From positions 60,770-124,769 of the forward strand of contig NZ_JAFIQU010000020.1 in NCBI RefSeq assembly GCF_017355985.1: 64,000 nt of DNA. The letters are read 5' to 3'. This document shows, piece after piece, positions 24,757 to 34,189 of this stretch. The first letter of the stretch is position 1, and every line of letters starts with the position of its first letter. A program made the position numbers and the translations under genes. The notes under the pieces were generated by a model. That model saw only the letters and a list, made by a program, of their open reading frames with translations, was not told the DNA's origin and did no database searches. The DNA comes from Arenibaculum pallidiluteum. Its GTDB lineage: Bacteria; Pseudomonadota; Alphaproteobacteria; Azospirillales; Azospirillaceae.

Positions 24757-27276
24757 CTACTCGTTGCGCAGCAGCGGCGCCGCCGGTTGGCCGAGCGCCC
24801 GCCATGTCCCCACGAAGCCGAAGGCCAGCGTGATCACGGTGCACAGCGCGGCGACACCCAGCACCGATGCAGGAAGGAATACCCAGCGGTCCCAGCGCAT
24901 CACCTCGATCAGCACGGCCCAGGCGGCCAGCGTGCCGATGGCGCCGGCGATCACCGCCGTGACGATGCCGAGAAGCCCGTATTCCAGCATGAAGGCGCGC
25001 AGGATCGCACCCCGCGTCGCGCCGAGCACCTTCAGCACCACCGCATCGTAGACCCGGCGCCGGTGCCCGGCCGCGACCGCCCCCGCGAGGACCAGCGTGC
25101 CGGCGATCAGGGTGACGGCCGCCGTCAGCCGCACGCCCGTCCCGATCTGGCCGAGCAGGGCGTTGACCTGGTCCAGCGCGTCCTTGACGCGCACGGTGGT
25201 GACGTTCGGGAAGCTGCGGGCAACCAGGCGCTGGATCTCCGGCTCGGCCTCGGGCGTGGCGCGCAGCGTCGCGATCCAGGTCTGGGGCGCTCCCTCCAGC
25301 AGGCCGGGCGCGAAGACGAGGGCGAAGTTGATGTTCAGCGACGAGAAGTCGACCTCGCGGACATTGGCGATCCGCGCTTCCATCGTGCGCCCCAGGATCG
25401 TGATGCCGAGCCGGTCGCCGGGGCCCACGCCGAAGGCGCGCGCCACGTCGCCGATCACCGAGATCAGCGGCGGCCCGGCATAGTCGCGCGGCCACCATTC
25501 GCCGGCCACGAGGCGAGAGCCCGAGGGCAGCTCGGCCGAATAGGTCAGCCCGCGGTCGCCGCGCGCCACCCAGCCCTCGGACGGGTCGACCACCGCCTTC
25601 TCGGCTTCGACGCCGTTCACGGTGGCGATGCGCCCGCGCAGCGAGGGAACCGCCATCAGCCCCTCGGCCCCGGGCACCGACTGGACGGCCTGGAACAGGC
25701 GCTCGCGCTGGTCGGGCTGGACGTCGATGAAGAAGAAGGACGGCGCGCCGGAGGGCACGGCCTCCTGCAGGCGGCGGGAGAAGTTGCCCTCCACCAGCGC
25801 GATCGCCACCAGCACCGTCAGGCCGAGCCCCAGCGAGAGCACGACCGAACCCGTCGGGTTGCCGGGACGGTGCAGGTTGGCCAGGGCTAGGCGCAGGCCG
25901 GGGTTGCGCGGGCGGCCCGCGCGCGCCGCGGCGTGCGTGACCAGCCAGGCCGCGCCGCGGAAGGCCAGCAGGGTCACGAAGGCGCCGGCCACGAACCAGG
26001 CGGCGAAGCTCCGGTCCGGAGCGGTCGCGATGGCGAGCGCGGCAAGGCCGAGAGCGGACGCGCCGGCCCCGAGCACATAGGCCTGCCGCGGCAGGGCGCG
26101 AACCGGCGCAACGGCGTCGCGGAACAGGGCCGCCGCCGGGATCTCCCCGGCCCGGCCGAGCGGCCAGAGCGAGAAGGCCAGCGCCGTCAGCAGGCCGAAG
26201 GCCGCCGCCGTGACCAGCGCCGCCGGCTGCAGCCCGACCCGGGCCGGCACCGGCAGGACATCCTCGAGCGCCGCCGCGGCGAGCGGCGGGACCAGCGCGC
26301 CGATTACCAGGCCGATGGCGATCCCGATCGCGGCCAGCGCAGTCACCTGCAGCAGGTAGGTCGCGAAGACCAGCCGCCCCGGGGCGCCCAGCGTCTTCAG
26401 CGTAGCGATGGTCTCGACCTTGCCATCGAGATAGGCGCGCACGGCATTGCCCACGCCCACTCCGCCGACCAGCAGCGCCGTCAGCCCGACCAGCGTCAGG
26501 AACAGGGCCAGACGGTTGATGAACTGCTGGAGCTGCGGCGCCGCGTCAGTGTAGTCGCGCACCCGCCAGCCGGCATCTGGGAAGGCGGCCGCCAGCTCGG
26601 ACCGGACCGCCGCCACGTCGCTGCCCGGCGGCAGCGCCAGCCGGTAGGTCCAGTTCACCAGAGAGCCCGGCTGCAGGAGGCCGGTCTGCGCCAACGCCTC
26701 CAGCGGGACCATCAGACGCGGCCCCAGGGTGAATGCGCCCGACCCGGCCTTGTCGGGCTCGCGGGCGATGACGCCCCGCAGGACGAATTCTGCGTCGCCG
26801 ACCCGCACCCGCTCGCCCACGGACAGGCCGAGCCGATCGAGGACGGCCTCCTCGGCCGCAACGCCCCAGGCGCCGTCGCGCTGGGCCAGAGCCGTCTCCA
26901 CCGGCGCGCCGTCGCGCAGCGTCGCCGTGCCGTACAGGGGATAGGCGCCGTCCACGGCCTTCAGCTCGACGAGGGTCGAGCGGCCCTCGCCGGCGATCGC
27001 CATGGCGCGCATCTCGACGCCCTCGGCCACGCGCCCGCGGGCGCGCAGCCAGTCCTGCTGGGCATCGCTCGCAGGGCGGTAGATCAGGCGCAGGGCGATG
27101 TCGCCGCCCAGGATGGCCCGGCCGTCCTCGCGCAGCCCGTCCAGGATGCCGCCCGCGACCGACTGGACCGCGGCGATGGCCGCGACGCCCAGCGCCAGGC
27201 AGGCGATGAAGATGCGGAAGCCGCGCAGCCCGCCACGCAGCTCGCGCCGGGCCAGACGCCAGGCCTGTGCGATCAT
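24757..27276 (-). CDS. ybbP: FtsX-family ABC permease (YbbP-like)
   Basis: This 839-aa permease has an N-terminal helix (about 18-40), a large periplasmic domain, a first FtsX block of helices (about 240-370), further helices near 400-460, a second periplasmic domain and a final FtsX block (about 690-825). That is the ten-helix layout of YbbP. ATG 27276 overlaps the YbbA-like gene by 4 bp, so the pair is coupled. In E. coli YbbA-YbbP works with the periplasmic thioesterase TesA, and a tesA-like gene is divergent here too. Together they probably extract hydrophobic compounds from the membrane. Confidence 0.92.
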   Translation of the reverse strand: MIAQAWRLARRELRGGLRGFRIFIACLALGVAAIAAVQSVAGGILDGLREDGRAILGGDIALRLIYRPASDAQQDWLRARGRVAEGVEMRAMAIAGEGRSTLVELKAVDGAYPLYGTATLRDGAPVETALAQRDGAWGVAAEEAVLDRLGLSVGERVRVGDAEFVLRGVIAREPDKAGSGAFTLGPRLMVPLEALAQTGLLQPGSLVNWTYRLALPPGSDVAAVRSELAAAFPDAGWRVRDYTDAAPQLQQFINRLALFLTLVGLTALLVGGVGVGNAVRAYLDGKVETIATLKTLGAPGRLVFATYLLQVTALAAIGIAIGLVIGALVPPLAAAALEDVLPVPARVGLQPAALVTAAAFGLLTALAFSLWPLGRAGEIPAAALFRDAVAPVRALPRQAYVLGAGASALGLAALAIATAPDRSFAAWFVAGAFVTLLAFRGAAWLVTHAAARAGRPRNPGLRLALANLHRPGNPTGSVVLSLGLGLTVLVAIALVEGNFSRRLQEAVPSGAPSFFFIDVQPDQRERLFQAVQSVPGAEGLMAVPSLRGRIATVNGVEAEKAVVDPSEGWVARGDRGLTYSAELPSGSRLVAGEWWPRDYAGPPLISVIGDVARAFGVGPGDRLGITILGRTMEARIANVREVDFSSLNINFALVFAPGLLEGAPQTWIATLRATPEAEPEIQRLVARSFPNVTTVRVKDALDQVNALLGQIGTGVRLTAAVTLIAGTLVLAGAVAAGHRRRVYDAVVLKVLGATRGAILRAFMLEYGLLGIVTAVIAGAIGTLAAWAVLIEVMRWDRWVFLPASVLGVAALCTVITLAFGFVGTWRALGQPAAPLLRNE

Positions 27277-27992
27277 GGATGCCCGCCGACCGCCTGGAGC
27301 GCCGCCGGCGCCGCGTCCTGGCCGACGATCCGGCCGTCCACCAGGCGCACCGACCGATCGCATCGCGCGGCCAGGGCCGCGTCGTGGGTGATCAGCACCA
27401 GGGTGGTCCCGCGTTCCCGCGCGAGCTCGAACAGCAGGGCCATGATCCTGGCCCCGGTCTCGCCGTCGAGGTTGCCGGTGGGCTCGTCCGCCAGCAGGAG
27501 CCGGGGCTCGACCGCGAAGGCGCGGGCCAGGGCGACGCGCTGCTGCTCGCCCCCCGAGAGCTGGCCGGGATAATGCGTGATGCGGTGGCCCAGCCCGACG
27601 GCCTCCAGCCGCTCACGGGCGCGCTCGAAGGCGTCGGCGCGGCCTGCGAATTCCAGCGGGATCGCCACGTTCTCCAGCGCCGTCATGGTCGGCACCAGAT
27701 GGAAGGACTGGAAGACGATGCCGACATTGTCGCGCCGGAAGCGCGCCAGCGCGTCCTCGTCCATGCGGCCGAGATCCTGGCCGGCGACCATGACGCGCCC
27801 GGAGCTCGGCCGCTCCAGGCCCGCCATGATCATCATCATGGTCGATTTTCCGGAGCCCGAGGGACCCACGACGCCTAGCACCTCGCCGCGACCGACGCTG
27901 AGGTCGATTCCCCGCAGGATGTTGACGGTCCCGGCCTCGCTCTCCACCTTCAACTGCACGTCGCTCAGGGCGACGATCGCTTCATTCATCAT
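27273..27992 (-). CDS. ybbA: ABC transporter ATPase (YbbA/LolD-like)
   Basis: This 239-aa ATPase has Walker A GPSGSGKST at residues 43-51, signature LSGGEQQRVALARA, Walker B LLLADEPTGNLD and H-switch LVLITHD. The ADEPTGNLD wording is typical of the MacB/LolD/YbbA group that powers FtsX-type permeases, and the downstream gene encodes exactly such a permease. I chose ATG 27992; ATG 28010 would add 6 residues and run into the divergent start. Only 16 bp separate the start codons of this gene and the tesA-like gene. Confidence 0.92.
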   Translation of the reverse strand: MMNEAIVALSDVQLKVESEAGTVNILRGIDLSVGRGEVLGVVGPSGSGKSTMMMIMAGLERPSSGRVMVAGQDLGRMDEDALARFRRDNVGIVFQSFHLVPTMTALENVAIPLEFAGRADAFERARERLEAVGLGHRITHYPGQLSGGEQQRVALARAFAVEPRLLLADEPTGNLDGETGARIMALLFELARERGTTLVLITHDAALAARCDRSVRLVDGRIVGQDAAPAALQAVGGHP

Positions 27993-28008
27993 GTCGGGAA
28001 TTCGCAGC

Positions 28009-28677
28009 ATGCGGGGAACACCCAGCGGATATGGCCCCCTGGGCCGCGTTTTCAACGCGACCGTGCTGCTGGCGGTGCTGGCGCTGCTCGTGCTGGCCAC
28101 GCCGGCTCGCGCGGCGGGCACGCTGCGGATCCTGGCCCTGGGCGACAGCCTGACGGCGGGCTTCGGCCTGCCGCCGGAGGAGAGCTTCACCACGAAGCTC
28201 GAGCAGGCGCTGAAGGCCCGGGGCCACGACGTCAGCGTGATCAATGGCGGCGTCTCGGGCGACACGACGGCTGGCGGGCTGGCGCGGCTGGACTGGTCGC
28301 TGGCCGATTCGCCGGGGCTGGTGATCGTCGAGCTCGGCGCCAATGACGGCCTGCGCGGCATCGACCCGGCGGCGACCCGGGCCAACCTGGACGCGATCCT
28401 GACGCGGCTGAAGGAGCGCGGCATCCCGGTGCTGCTGGCCGGCATGTACGCCCCGCGCAACCTCGGCCGCGACTTCGCCGAAAGATTCGACCGGATCTTC
28501 CCGGAGCTTGCGGCCAAGCACGATGTCGCGCTTTATCCCTTCTTCCTGGACGGCGTCGCAACCGACCCGAAGCTGAACCAACCCGACGGCATCCACCCGA
28601 ACGCCGCCGGCGTCGCGGTGATCGTCGAGCGGATCGTCCCGGCCGTGGAGCCGCTGGTCCGCGCCGCCCAGGGCTGA
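28009..28677 (+). CDS. tesA: Periplasmic SGNH arylesterase / thioesterase I (TesA-like)
   Basis: The 222-aa product has a signal peptide (hydrophobic core about 16-31, ending ATPARAAG) and an SGNH hydrolase domain with the nucleophile in GDSLTAGFG (Ser47), Gly in INGGVSGDT, Asn in GANDGLRG and the Asp-His pair in PDGIHPN. TesA hydrolyses acyl-thioesters and aryl esters in the periplasm. It is divergent from ybbA, as in E. coli. ATG 28009 gives a normal signal peptide; ATG 27991 is also in frame and would overlap the ybbA start codon. Confidence 0.93.
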   Translation: MRGTPSGYGPLGRVFNATVLLAVLALLVLATPARAAGTLRILALGDSLTAGFGLPPEESFTTKLEQALKARGHDVSVINGGVSGDTTAGGLARLDWSLADSPGLVIVELGANDGLRGIDPAATRANLDAILTRLKERGIPVLLAGMYAPRNLGRDFAERFDRIFPELAAKHDVALYPFFLDGVATDPKLNQPDGIHPNAAGVAVIVERIVPAVEPLVRAAQG

Positions 28678-28743
28678 GCCCCGGACGGCCCCGGCCGCCC
28701 GTCATCCACGCGCCGCCCCAACGGAAGAAGAGCAAGCCAAGCC

Positions 28744-29787
28744 ATGCGTACCCGCCGCCTCGGCCGAACCGACTTGGCCGTCACCGAGATCTGCCTCGGC
28801 ACCATGACCTGGGGCCGCCAGAACACCGAAGCCGAGGGCCACGCCCAGATGGACTACGCGCTGGAGCGCGGCGTCACGTTCTGGGACACGGCCGAGATGT
28901 ACGCGATCCCGCCGACGGCCGAGACCTTCGGTCGGACCGAGGAGATCATCGGGAGCTGGCTCGCGAGCCGGGGCGGTCGCGACCGCATCGTGCTGGCGAG
29001 CAAGGCCGTCGGCCGTTCCCCCGGCGGCTTCGGTTGGGTGCGCGACGGCCAGCCGCGCCTGGACCGCGCGAACCTCGTGCGCGCCGTCGAGGACAGCCTG
29101 CGGCGCCTGCGCACGGACTACATCGACCTCTACCAGCTCCACTGGCCCGACCGATCGACGAACCGGTTCGGCGCCCGAGGCTTCGCGCTCGGCGACGACG
29201 AGGGCGCAACCCCGATCGCCGAGACGCTCGAGGCGCTGGCCGGGCTGGTCCGGGCCGGGAAGATCCGCCATGTCGGCCTGTCCAACGAATCGGCCTGGGG
29301 CGTCATGACCTATCTGCGGGCGGCCGAGCTGCACGGCTACTCGCGCATCGTCTCCATCCAGAACGCCTATAGCCTGCTGAACCGGACCTTCGAGGGCGAC
29401 CTGGCCGAGGTCGCGATCCGCGAGCAGGTGGGGCTGCTGGCCTATTCGCCCCTGGCGGCCGGCACCCTGACCGGCAAGTACCTCGACGGCCGGATGCCCG
29501 AGGGCACGCGCCGCGCCATCGACCACCGCAAGTCCCGCTACGCCCGCGTCAACGCCGACGCGGCGACTCGCCGGTACCTGGAGATCGCGCGCCGGCACGG
29601 GCTCGATCCCGCGCAGATGGCGATCGCCTTCGTGCTGTCTCAGCCCTTCGTCACGGCCGCGATCATCGGGGCCACCACCATGGACCACCTGAAGACCAAC
29701 ATCGCGGCGGGGGAGCTCCGGCTGTCCGCGGAGGTGCTGGCCGAGATCGAGGAGGCCCACGAGGCGATCCCGGACCCCTGCCCATGA
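28744..29787 (+). CDS. Aldo-keto reductase (Tas-like)
   Basis: The 347-aa NADPH-dependent oxidoreductase shows the catalytic tetrad as Asp and Tyr in WDTAEMY, Lys in LASKAVG and His in LYQLHWPD. The C-terminal nucleotide-binding segment includes IIGATTMDHLKTNI. The segment LTGKYLDGRMPEGTR and length match Tas-type NADP(H) reductases. It probably reduces aldehydes or ketones; the physiological substrate is unknown. ATG 28744 follows a GGAAGAAGAG ribosome-binding site. Its stop overlaps the ThpR start (ATGA). Confidence 0.93.
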   Translation: MRTRRLGRTDLAVTEICLGTMTWGRQNTEAEGHAQMDYALERGVTFWDTAEMYAIPPTAETFGRTEEIIGSWLASRGGRDRIVLASKAVGRSPGGFGWVRDGQPRLDRANLVRAVEDSLRRLRTDYIDLYQLHWPDRSTNRFGARGFALGDDEGATPIAETLEALAGLVRAGKIRHVGLSNESAWGVMTYLRAAELHGYSRIVSIQNAYSLLNRTFEGDLAEVAIREQVGLLAYSPLAAGTLTGKYLDGRMPEGTRRAIDHRKSRYARVNADAATRRYLEIARRHGLDPAQMAIAFVLSQPFVTAAIIGATTMDHLKTNIAAGELRLSAEVLAEIEEAHEAIPDPCP

Positions 29788-30320
29788 TCAGGCTCTTCGT
29801 CGCGCTGGAGCTGCCGGAGCCGGTACGGGCGCGCCTGGCCGGGCTCGGTGGCGGCGTGCCCGGCGCCCGCTGGACGGAGCCCGAGAACCTGCACCTGACC
29901 GTGCGCTTCATCGGCGAGGTCGGCGAGGACGTCCTCGCCGAGATCGACCTGGCGCTGGCGGCCGTGCGGGCGCCGGGCTTCGACCTGATGCTGGACGGCG
30001 TCGGCCAGTTCGGCCAGGGGCGCAAGGCGCGCGTCCTGTGGGCGGGGGTCGAGCGCAGCGACGCCCTGGTCCACCTGAACCAGAAGGTCGAGAGCGCGCT
30101 GGTGCGCGCGGGGCTTGCGCCCGAGGAGCGCCGCTTCTCCCCCCATGTCACCCTGGCCCGGCTGAAGGACGCGCCGCCGGAGCGCGTGGCCCGCTTCATG
30201 GAGGAGCGCGCGCTGTTCCGCACGGAGCCCTTCCCGATACGCCATTTCACGCTTTTCGAAAGTCGCACCGGCAACGGCGGGCCCGTCTACGTACCGCTGC
30301 GGGAATACGAGCTCGACTGA
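29784..30320 (+). CDS. thpR: RNA 2',3'-cyclic phosphodiesterase
   Basis: This 178-aa enzyme has two HxTx motifs, HLTVRF and HVTLAR, that mark the 2H phosphoesterase family, and the start MIRLFVALELPE is typical of ThpR (LigT). It opens 2',3'-cyclic phosphates on RNA, such as those from tRNA half-molecules. Length matches the family. It overlaps the aldo-keto reductase gene by 4 bp, so it is co-transcribed, though no shared pathway is evident. Confidence 0.95.
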   Translation: MIRLFVALELPEPVRARLAGLGGGVPGARWTEPENLHLTVRFIGEVGEDVLAEIDLALAAVRAPGFDLMLDGVGQFGQGRKARVLWAGVERSDALVHLNQKVESALVRAGLAPEERRFSPHVTLARLKDAPPERVARFMEERALFRTEPFPIRHFTLFESRTGNGGPVYVPLREYELD

Positions 30321-30449
30321 AAGGGACCGGCAAGTCACGGCGCCGGTCGCGCGCGCGGTGTGCCATCGCGCGGCCGCGCACGATTCCGTCCTTGGCTTTC
30401 CGGGGGCTTCGGTGTATCTCCCGTGCCCTTCATCGGGAGTCACGAGATC

Positions 30450-30794
30450 ATGGCGTATAGCAACAAGGACGAGACGAGCATCCTCGGTGCCTCCGAGGCC
30501 GAGCTCGTCGGCCGCACCCGCCGTCCGGGTATTGTGGACCTGTCCGACGACCAGCTCCGCAGCCTGCTGGACGAGGTCGCCGGCAAGGAGAAGGCCCTCG
30601 GCACCAAGATCGCCGGCTTCCGCCGCGCGCTGAACGGCCGTGGCGGCCAGAAGCCTGGCGCCGCCGACGCGGGCATCGCGCGCAAGAAGCAGGTCTATGC
30701 CAAGGCCGTCCAGCGCCTGAAGCGCGAGATGGGCCGCCGCGACAGCTTCGTCACCGCCAAGAAGGCCGAGCGCCGGGCCGCGAAGAGCGCCTGA
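30450..30794 (+). CDS. Small basic hypothetical protein, 114 aa
   Basis: I do not recognise a family. The protein has an acidic-neutral N-terminal half with VDLSDDQLRSLLDEVAGKEKAL and a strongly basic C-terminal half with RKKQVYAKAVQRLKREMGRR and KKAERRAAKSA. It is predicted to be a helical hairpin, with no signal peptide or membrane segment. The lysine- and arginine-rich tail suggests nucleic-acid or ribosome binding, but that is inference. ATG 30450 follows a GGGAGT ribosome-binding site. A hairpin and GC-rich palindromes follow the stop. Confidence 0.7.
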   Translation: MAYSNKDETSILGASEAELVGRTRRPGIVDLSDDQLRSLLDEVAGKEKALGTKIAGFRRALNGRGGQKPGAADAGIARKKQVYAKAVQRLKREMGRRDSFVTAKKAERRAAKSA

Positions 30795-30798
30795 GCCC

Positions 30799-30820
30799 GA
30801 CGCCGCCCCAGGGCGGCGTC
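30799..30820 (+). terminator. Hairpin after the small basic protein gene
   Basis: A perfect 9-bp stem (GACGCCGCC / GGCGGCGTC) with loop CCAG begins a few bases after the stop at 30794. There is no T-run, so this may be a weak terminator or part of the palindrome cluster that follows. Confidence 0.5.
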
Positions 30821-30825
30821 CCGGA

Positions 30826-30898
30826 GCCGCCGCGAGGCGGCGCTTGTGTCCTGGCCGCCGCGAGGCAGCCCTTGTGCCCGAAGCCGCCGCGAGGCGGC
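30826..30898. repeat. Three spaced GC-rich palindromic units
   Basis: GCCGCCGCGAGGCGGC occurs at 30826-30841 and 30883-30898, and a one-base variant at 30854-30869. Each unit folds into a short GC hairpin and they are spaced 28-29 bp apart. They lie between the stop codons of convergent genes, like REP-type elements, and resemble the cluster at 39321-39418. Confidence 0.75.
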
Positions 30899-30930
30899 TT
30901 CCGTGTGCGAGGCCCCGGCGGCACCCAGCT

Positions 30931-31896
30931 TCATCCGGCCCTGCCCCGTCCCGCCCTGCTCGATCCGGCCTGCCGGATCCAGGAACCGCGGATCCCGGGC
31001 AGGACCGGAAGCCGGCCGCCGATGGCGGCCAGGCCCAGGGCGATCAGCCCCATCCCCCCGAGATGCCGGAGCTCGAGCCGCTCGCCGAGTACCAGCGTGC
31101 CGAGCAGCAGCGCGCTGACAGGGATCAGGAAGGTCACGAGCACCACGTTCGTGGCCCCGGCCCGGGCCAGGATCCGGAAGAAGATCACATAGGCCAGCGC
31201 CGTGCTGAGCAGCGCAAGGCCGGTCAGGGCGGCCCAGGAGGCGGGGCCCGGCATGGGCAGCGTCCATGGCCGGTCCACCGTCAGGGCGAGCGGCACCAGC
31301 ATCAGCGTGGTCATGCTCACCTGCCCCATGGCCGTGACCAGCGGCTCCTGGCCGCGGAAGCGCCGGCCGTAGATCCCGGCGAGGCCGTAGGACAGGGCCG
31401 CGCCCAGCACGGCGAGCTGGGCGGCGGTCTCGCCTCCAAGGCCGGCCAGCGCCGCCGGGCCGACCATCACCACGACGCCCGCGAATCCGGCGAGCACGCC
31501 GCCCAGCCGCGCCGGCGTCAGCCGCTCGTCCCGGGTCAGCAGATGGGCCAGCACCACGCCCCAGAGCGGCGTGGTCGCGTTCAGGATGGCGGCCAGACCG
31601 CTGCCGATCCGCGTCTGGCCCCAGAAGATCAGGGTGAAGGGGACCAGGTTGTTCAGGACGCCCATGCCTGCGAAGGCGAGCCATGGACCGCATCCGCGCG
31701 GCATGGCGAGGCCCCGCGCCCGCAGCACGATCCCGAGCGCCGCCGCGGCGAGCGCCACCCGGCCCAGCGCCAGGGTGAGGGGCGGGATCTCGGCCACGGC
31801 GATCTTCGCGAAGAAGAAGGACCCGCCCCAGAGCACCGAGAGGACACCCAGAAGCGCCCAGTCGCCCGCCCCCATCCGCGCAGCGCTCATCGCCAT
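30931..31896 (-). CDS. EamA/DMT-family transporter
   Basis: The 321-aa protein has about ten transmembrane helices in two EamA repeats, with GDWALLGVLSVLWGGSFFFAK at the start and LIFWGQTRIGSGLAAILNATTP in the first repeat. Drug/metabolite transporters of this type export or import small metabolites; the substrate is not readable. ATG 31896 has GGGAAG upstream on its strand; an ATG at 31935 would add 13 polar residues. The C-terminal 20 residues are Arg/Ser/Gly-rich. It lies 85 bp downstream of the UbiH-family gene on the same strand. Confidence 0.9.
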   Translation of the reverse strand: MAMSAARMGAGDWALLGVLSVLWGGSFFFAKIAVAEIPPLTLALGRVALAAAALGIVLRARGLAMPRGCGPWLAFAGMGVLNNLVPFTLIFWGQTRIGSGLAAILNATTPLWGVVLAHLLTRDERLTPARLGGVLAGFAGVVVMVGPAALAGLGGETAAQLAVLGAALSYGLAGIYGRRFRGQEPLVTAMGQVSMTTLMLVPLALTVDRPWTLPMPGPASWAALTGLALLSTALAYVIFFRILARAGATNVVLVTFLIPVSALLLGTLVLGERLELRHLGGMGLIALGLAAIGGRLPVLPGIRGSWIRQAGSSRAGRGRAG

Positions 31897-31981
31897 GCTT
31901 CCCGTCCGTCCGCCGTTTCCCGAGCGGGGAACCATGCGCCGCCGGCCGGCGGTGGGGCGACCCGGATCTTGCCCCCGGGCC

Positions 31982-33259
31982 TCAGAGCGGCTCGCCGCGG
32001 ATCAGGCGGGGCAGCTGGCCGACCATGCCCATGGCATGGCGCATGAAGAGGCGCTTGAGCGGCGGCAGCCGGTGCACCGCCGCCATGCCCAGGTCGCGGG
32101 CCAGGCGCAGCGGCGCGATGTCGTTGGAGAACAGCCGCGTCAGCGCGTCGGTCACCGCGATCAGGCTGACATTGTCGAACCGGCGCCAGCGCTGGTAGCG
32201 CGCCAGTACGTCGGCCCCGCCGGGATCCAGGCCGAGCCGGCGCGCATCCACCACCGCCTCGGCCAGGGCGGCCACGTCGCGCAGGCCCATGTTCAGGCCC
32301 TGGCCGGCGATGGGGTGCATCGCATGGGCCGCCTCGCCCACCAGCGCGAGCCGGTCGTCGACGTAGCGCTCGGCATGCATGACGCCCAGCGGCCAGCTCC
32401 AGCGCCGGGTGACCGGGCGAATCGTCCCCAGCCAGGGGCCCGCCCGCCGCTCCAGCTCGCGCGCAAAGGCGGCGTCCGGAAGGTCGCGGTACAGGGCCAG
32501 CATGTCGTCGCGCAGGCTCCAGACGATCGAGGACCGATGGGGAACCCCCTCGACCGGACACAGCGGCAGCACGGCGAAGGGGCCGCTGGGAAGGAAATGC
32601 TCCAGCGCGATGCCGTGATGCGGCTTCTCGTGGCCGATGTTGCAGATCAGCGCCGTCTGTCCGTAGCGCAGGCGCGTCACCCCAATCCCCGCATGCTTGC
32701 GGCAGAAGGAATCCTTGCCGTCGGCGCCGACCACCAGCCGCGCCCTCACGCGGCGTCCGTCCGACAGCTCGGCCGTCGCCCCGCCCGCATCGCGCGCCAG
32801 CGCCGTCACGGCGACCGGGGCGAGGTGGAGGAGGCGGCCGCCCGCCTCGGCGGAAAGCGCCCGCGCACGTTCGGCCAGGGCGTGCCGGATCGTGGCGTTG
32901 TCGACCACGTGGCCCATGGCGCCGAGACCGACATCCTGGTGGTCGTAGTGAAGGAAGAGCGGCGAGTTCTTGTCCGCGACCCGGATGTCCCAGATGGATC
33001 CGCCCTCGGCGGCCTCGGCCATGTACGGCCACACACCCGCGCCTTCGAGCACCCGGCGCGAGCCCAGGGCGAGCGCCGTCGTGCGGCCGTCGAAGGCGTC
33101 GGTGCCCGGGACGGCAGGAAGGTCGCGGTCGGCGCAGACCACCGGGACGCCGGCCCCCGCGAGCGCGCAGGCAAGCGTCAGGCCGGACAGGCCACCGCCC
33201 ACCACGAGGACGTCCGCTGCGATCTCGGATCCGGGGAAAAGGGCTGGGGCGTCGGTCAT
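31982..33259 (-). CDS. UbiH/UbiF/COQ6-family FAD monooxygenase
   Basis: The 425-aa flavoprotein has the FAD-binding GGGLSGL motif near residue 21, the family fingerprint around VVGADGKDS, and the second FAD motif RLALVGEAAHAMHPIAGQGLNMGLRD. These mark hydroxylases of ubiquinone biosynthesis, which add ring hydroxyls in the aerobic pathway. Whether it is UbiH, UbiF, UbiL or UbiM type cannot be settled by eye. The real start is ATG 33259; the frame continues upstream antisense to the P-II gene. Position next to P-II matches the order I recall from Azospirillum. Confidence 0.92.
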   Translation of the reverse strand: MTDAPALFPGSEIAADVLVVGGGLSGLTLACALAGAGVPVVCADRDLPAVPGTDAFDGRTTALALGSRRVLEGAGVWPYMAEAAEGGSIWDIRVADKNSPLFLHYDHQDVGLGAMGHVVDNATIRHALAERARALSAEAGGRLLHLAPVAVTALARDAGGATAELSDGRRVRARLVVGADGKDSFCRKHAGIGVTRLRYGQTALICNIGHEKPHHGIALEHFLPSGPFAVLPLCPVEGVPHRSSIVWSLRDDMLALYRDLPDAAFARELERRAGPWLGTIRPVTRRWSWPLGVMHAERYVDDRLALVGEAAHAMHPIAGQGLNMGLRDVAALAEAVVDARRLGLDPGGADVLARYQRWRRFDNVSLIAVTDALTRLFSNDIAPLRLARDLGMAAVHRLPPLKRLFMRHAMGMVGQLPRLIRGEPL

Positions 33260-33445
33260 GGCGGCAGAATCGGAAGCGGCGCCGCGGATGTCCAGGACTT
33301 CGTGACATCCTGCCGCATCCGCCCCGGCGCGACGCCGGGCATGCGCACAAAAATCAGGCGTTTTCTGCCTTGATCCTGGGCAGGTCGGACGGGGTAGCGG
33401 GCGCCGGCCATCCCTGCCGCGCCGGTTGCGGTGCGGCACAATATC

Positions 33446-33460
33446 CGGCACGTTTCTTGA
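33446..33460 (+). promoter_or_regulatory. Candidate sigma-54 promoter for the P-II gene
   Basis: CGGCACG, four bases, then TTGA gives GG at 33447-33448 and GA at 33459-33460, exactly ten bases apart, against the consensus TGGCACG-N4-TTGC. The last base and the first T differ. It lies about 90 bp before the P-II start codon. Nitrogen-controlled P-II genes are classic sigma-54 targets, which makes this placement credible. Confidence 0.5.
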
Positions 33461-33889
<429 letters not shown>

Positions 33890-33915
33890 AACGATCCCTC
33901 GCATCCGGTTCCGGA

Positions 33916-33944
33916 GGGCCCGGCGCGTCGCGCCGGGCCCTTTT
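33916..33944 (+). terminator. Strong Rho-independent terminator after glnK
   Basis: A perfect 12-bp stem (GGGCCCGGCGCG and its complement) with a one-base centre spans 33916-33940 and is followed directly by TTTTCCTTT. It lies 27 bp after the P-II stop, so glnK is transcribed alone. Confidence 0.92.
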
Positions 33945-34189
33945 CCTTTGCACCAAATCTCAACGCTTCCGGCGCATCATGGACGGCCGCCGCGCACGCA
34001 GGGGCGCGGCCGCGGGCGCGCGGCAGGCCGGCCGGCCGGAATGATCCGAGGCGGATGCCGCGATCCCGATGTAAGGTGCGGGGCGGGTTCACGACCGGGC
34101 GGGGTTCCGTCCGGGACGATCCCGCTCTAGTCTCGTTCCCGTTCCGTACGCGGCCCCCGCGCCGCACGACCCGGTGGTGTCCCCCGCGC

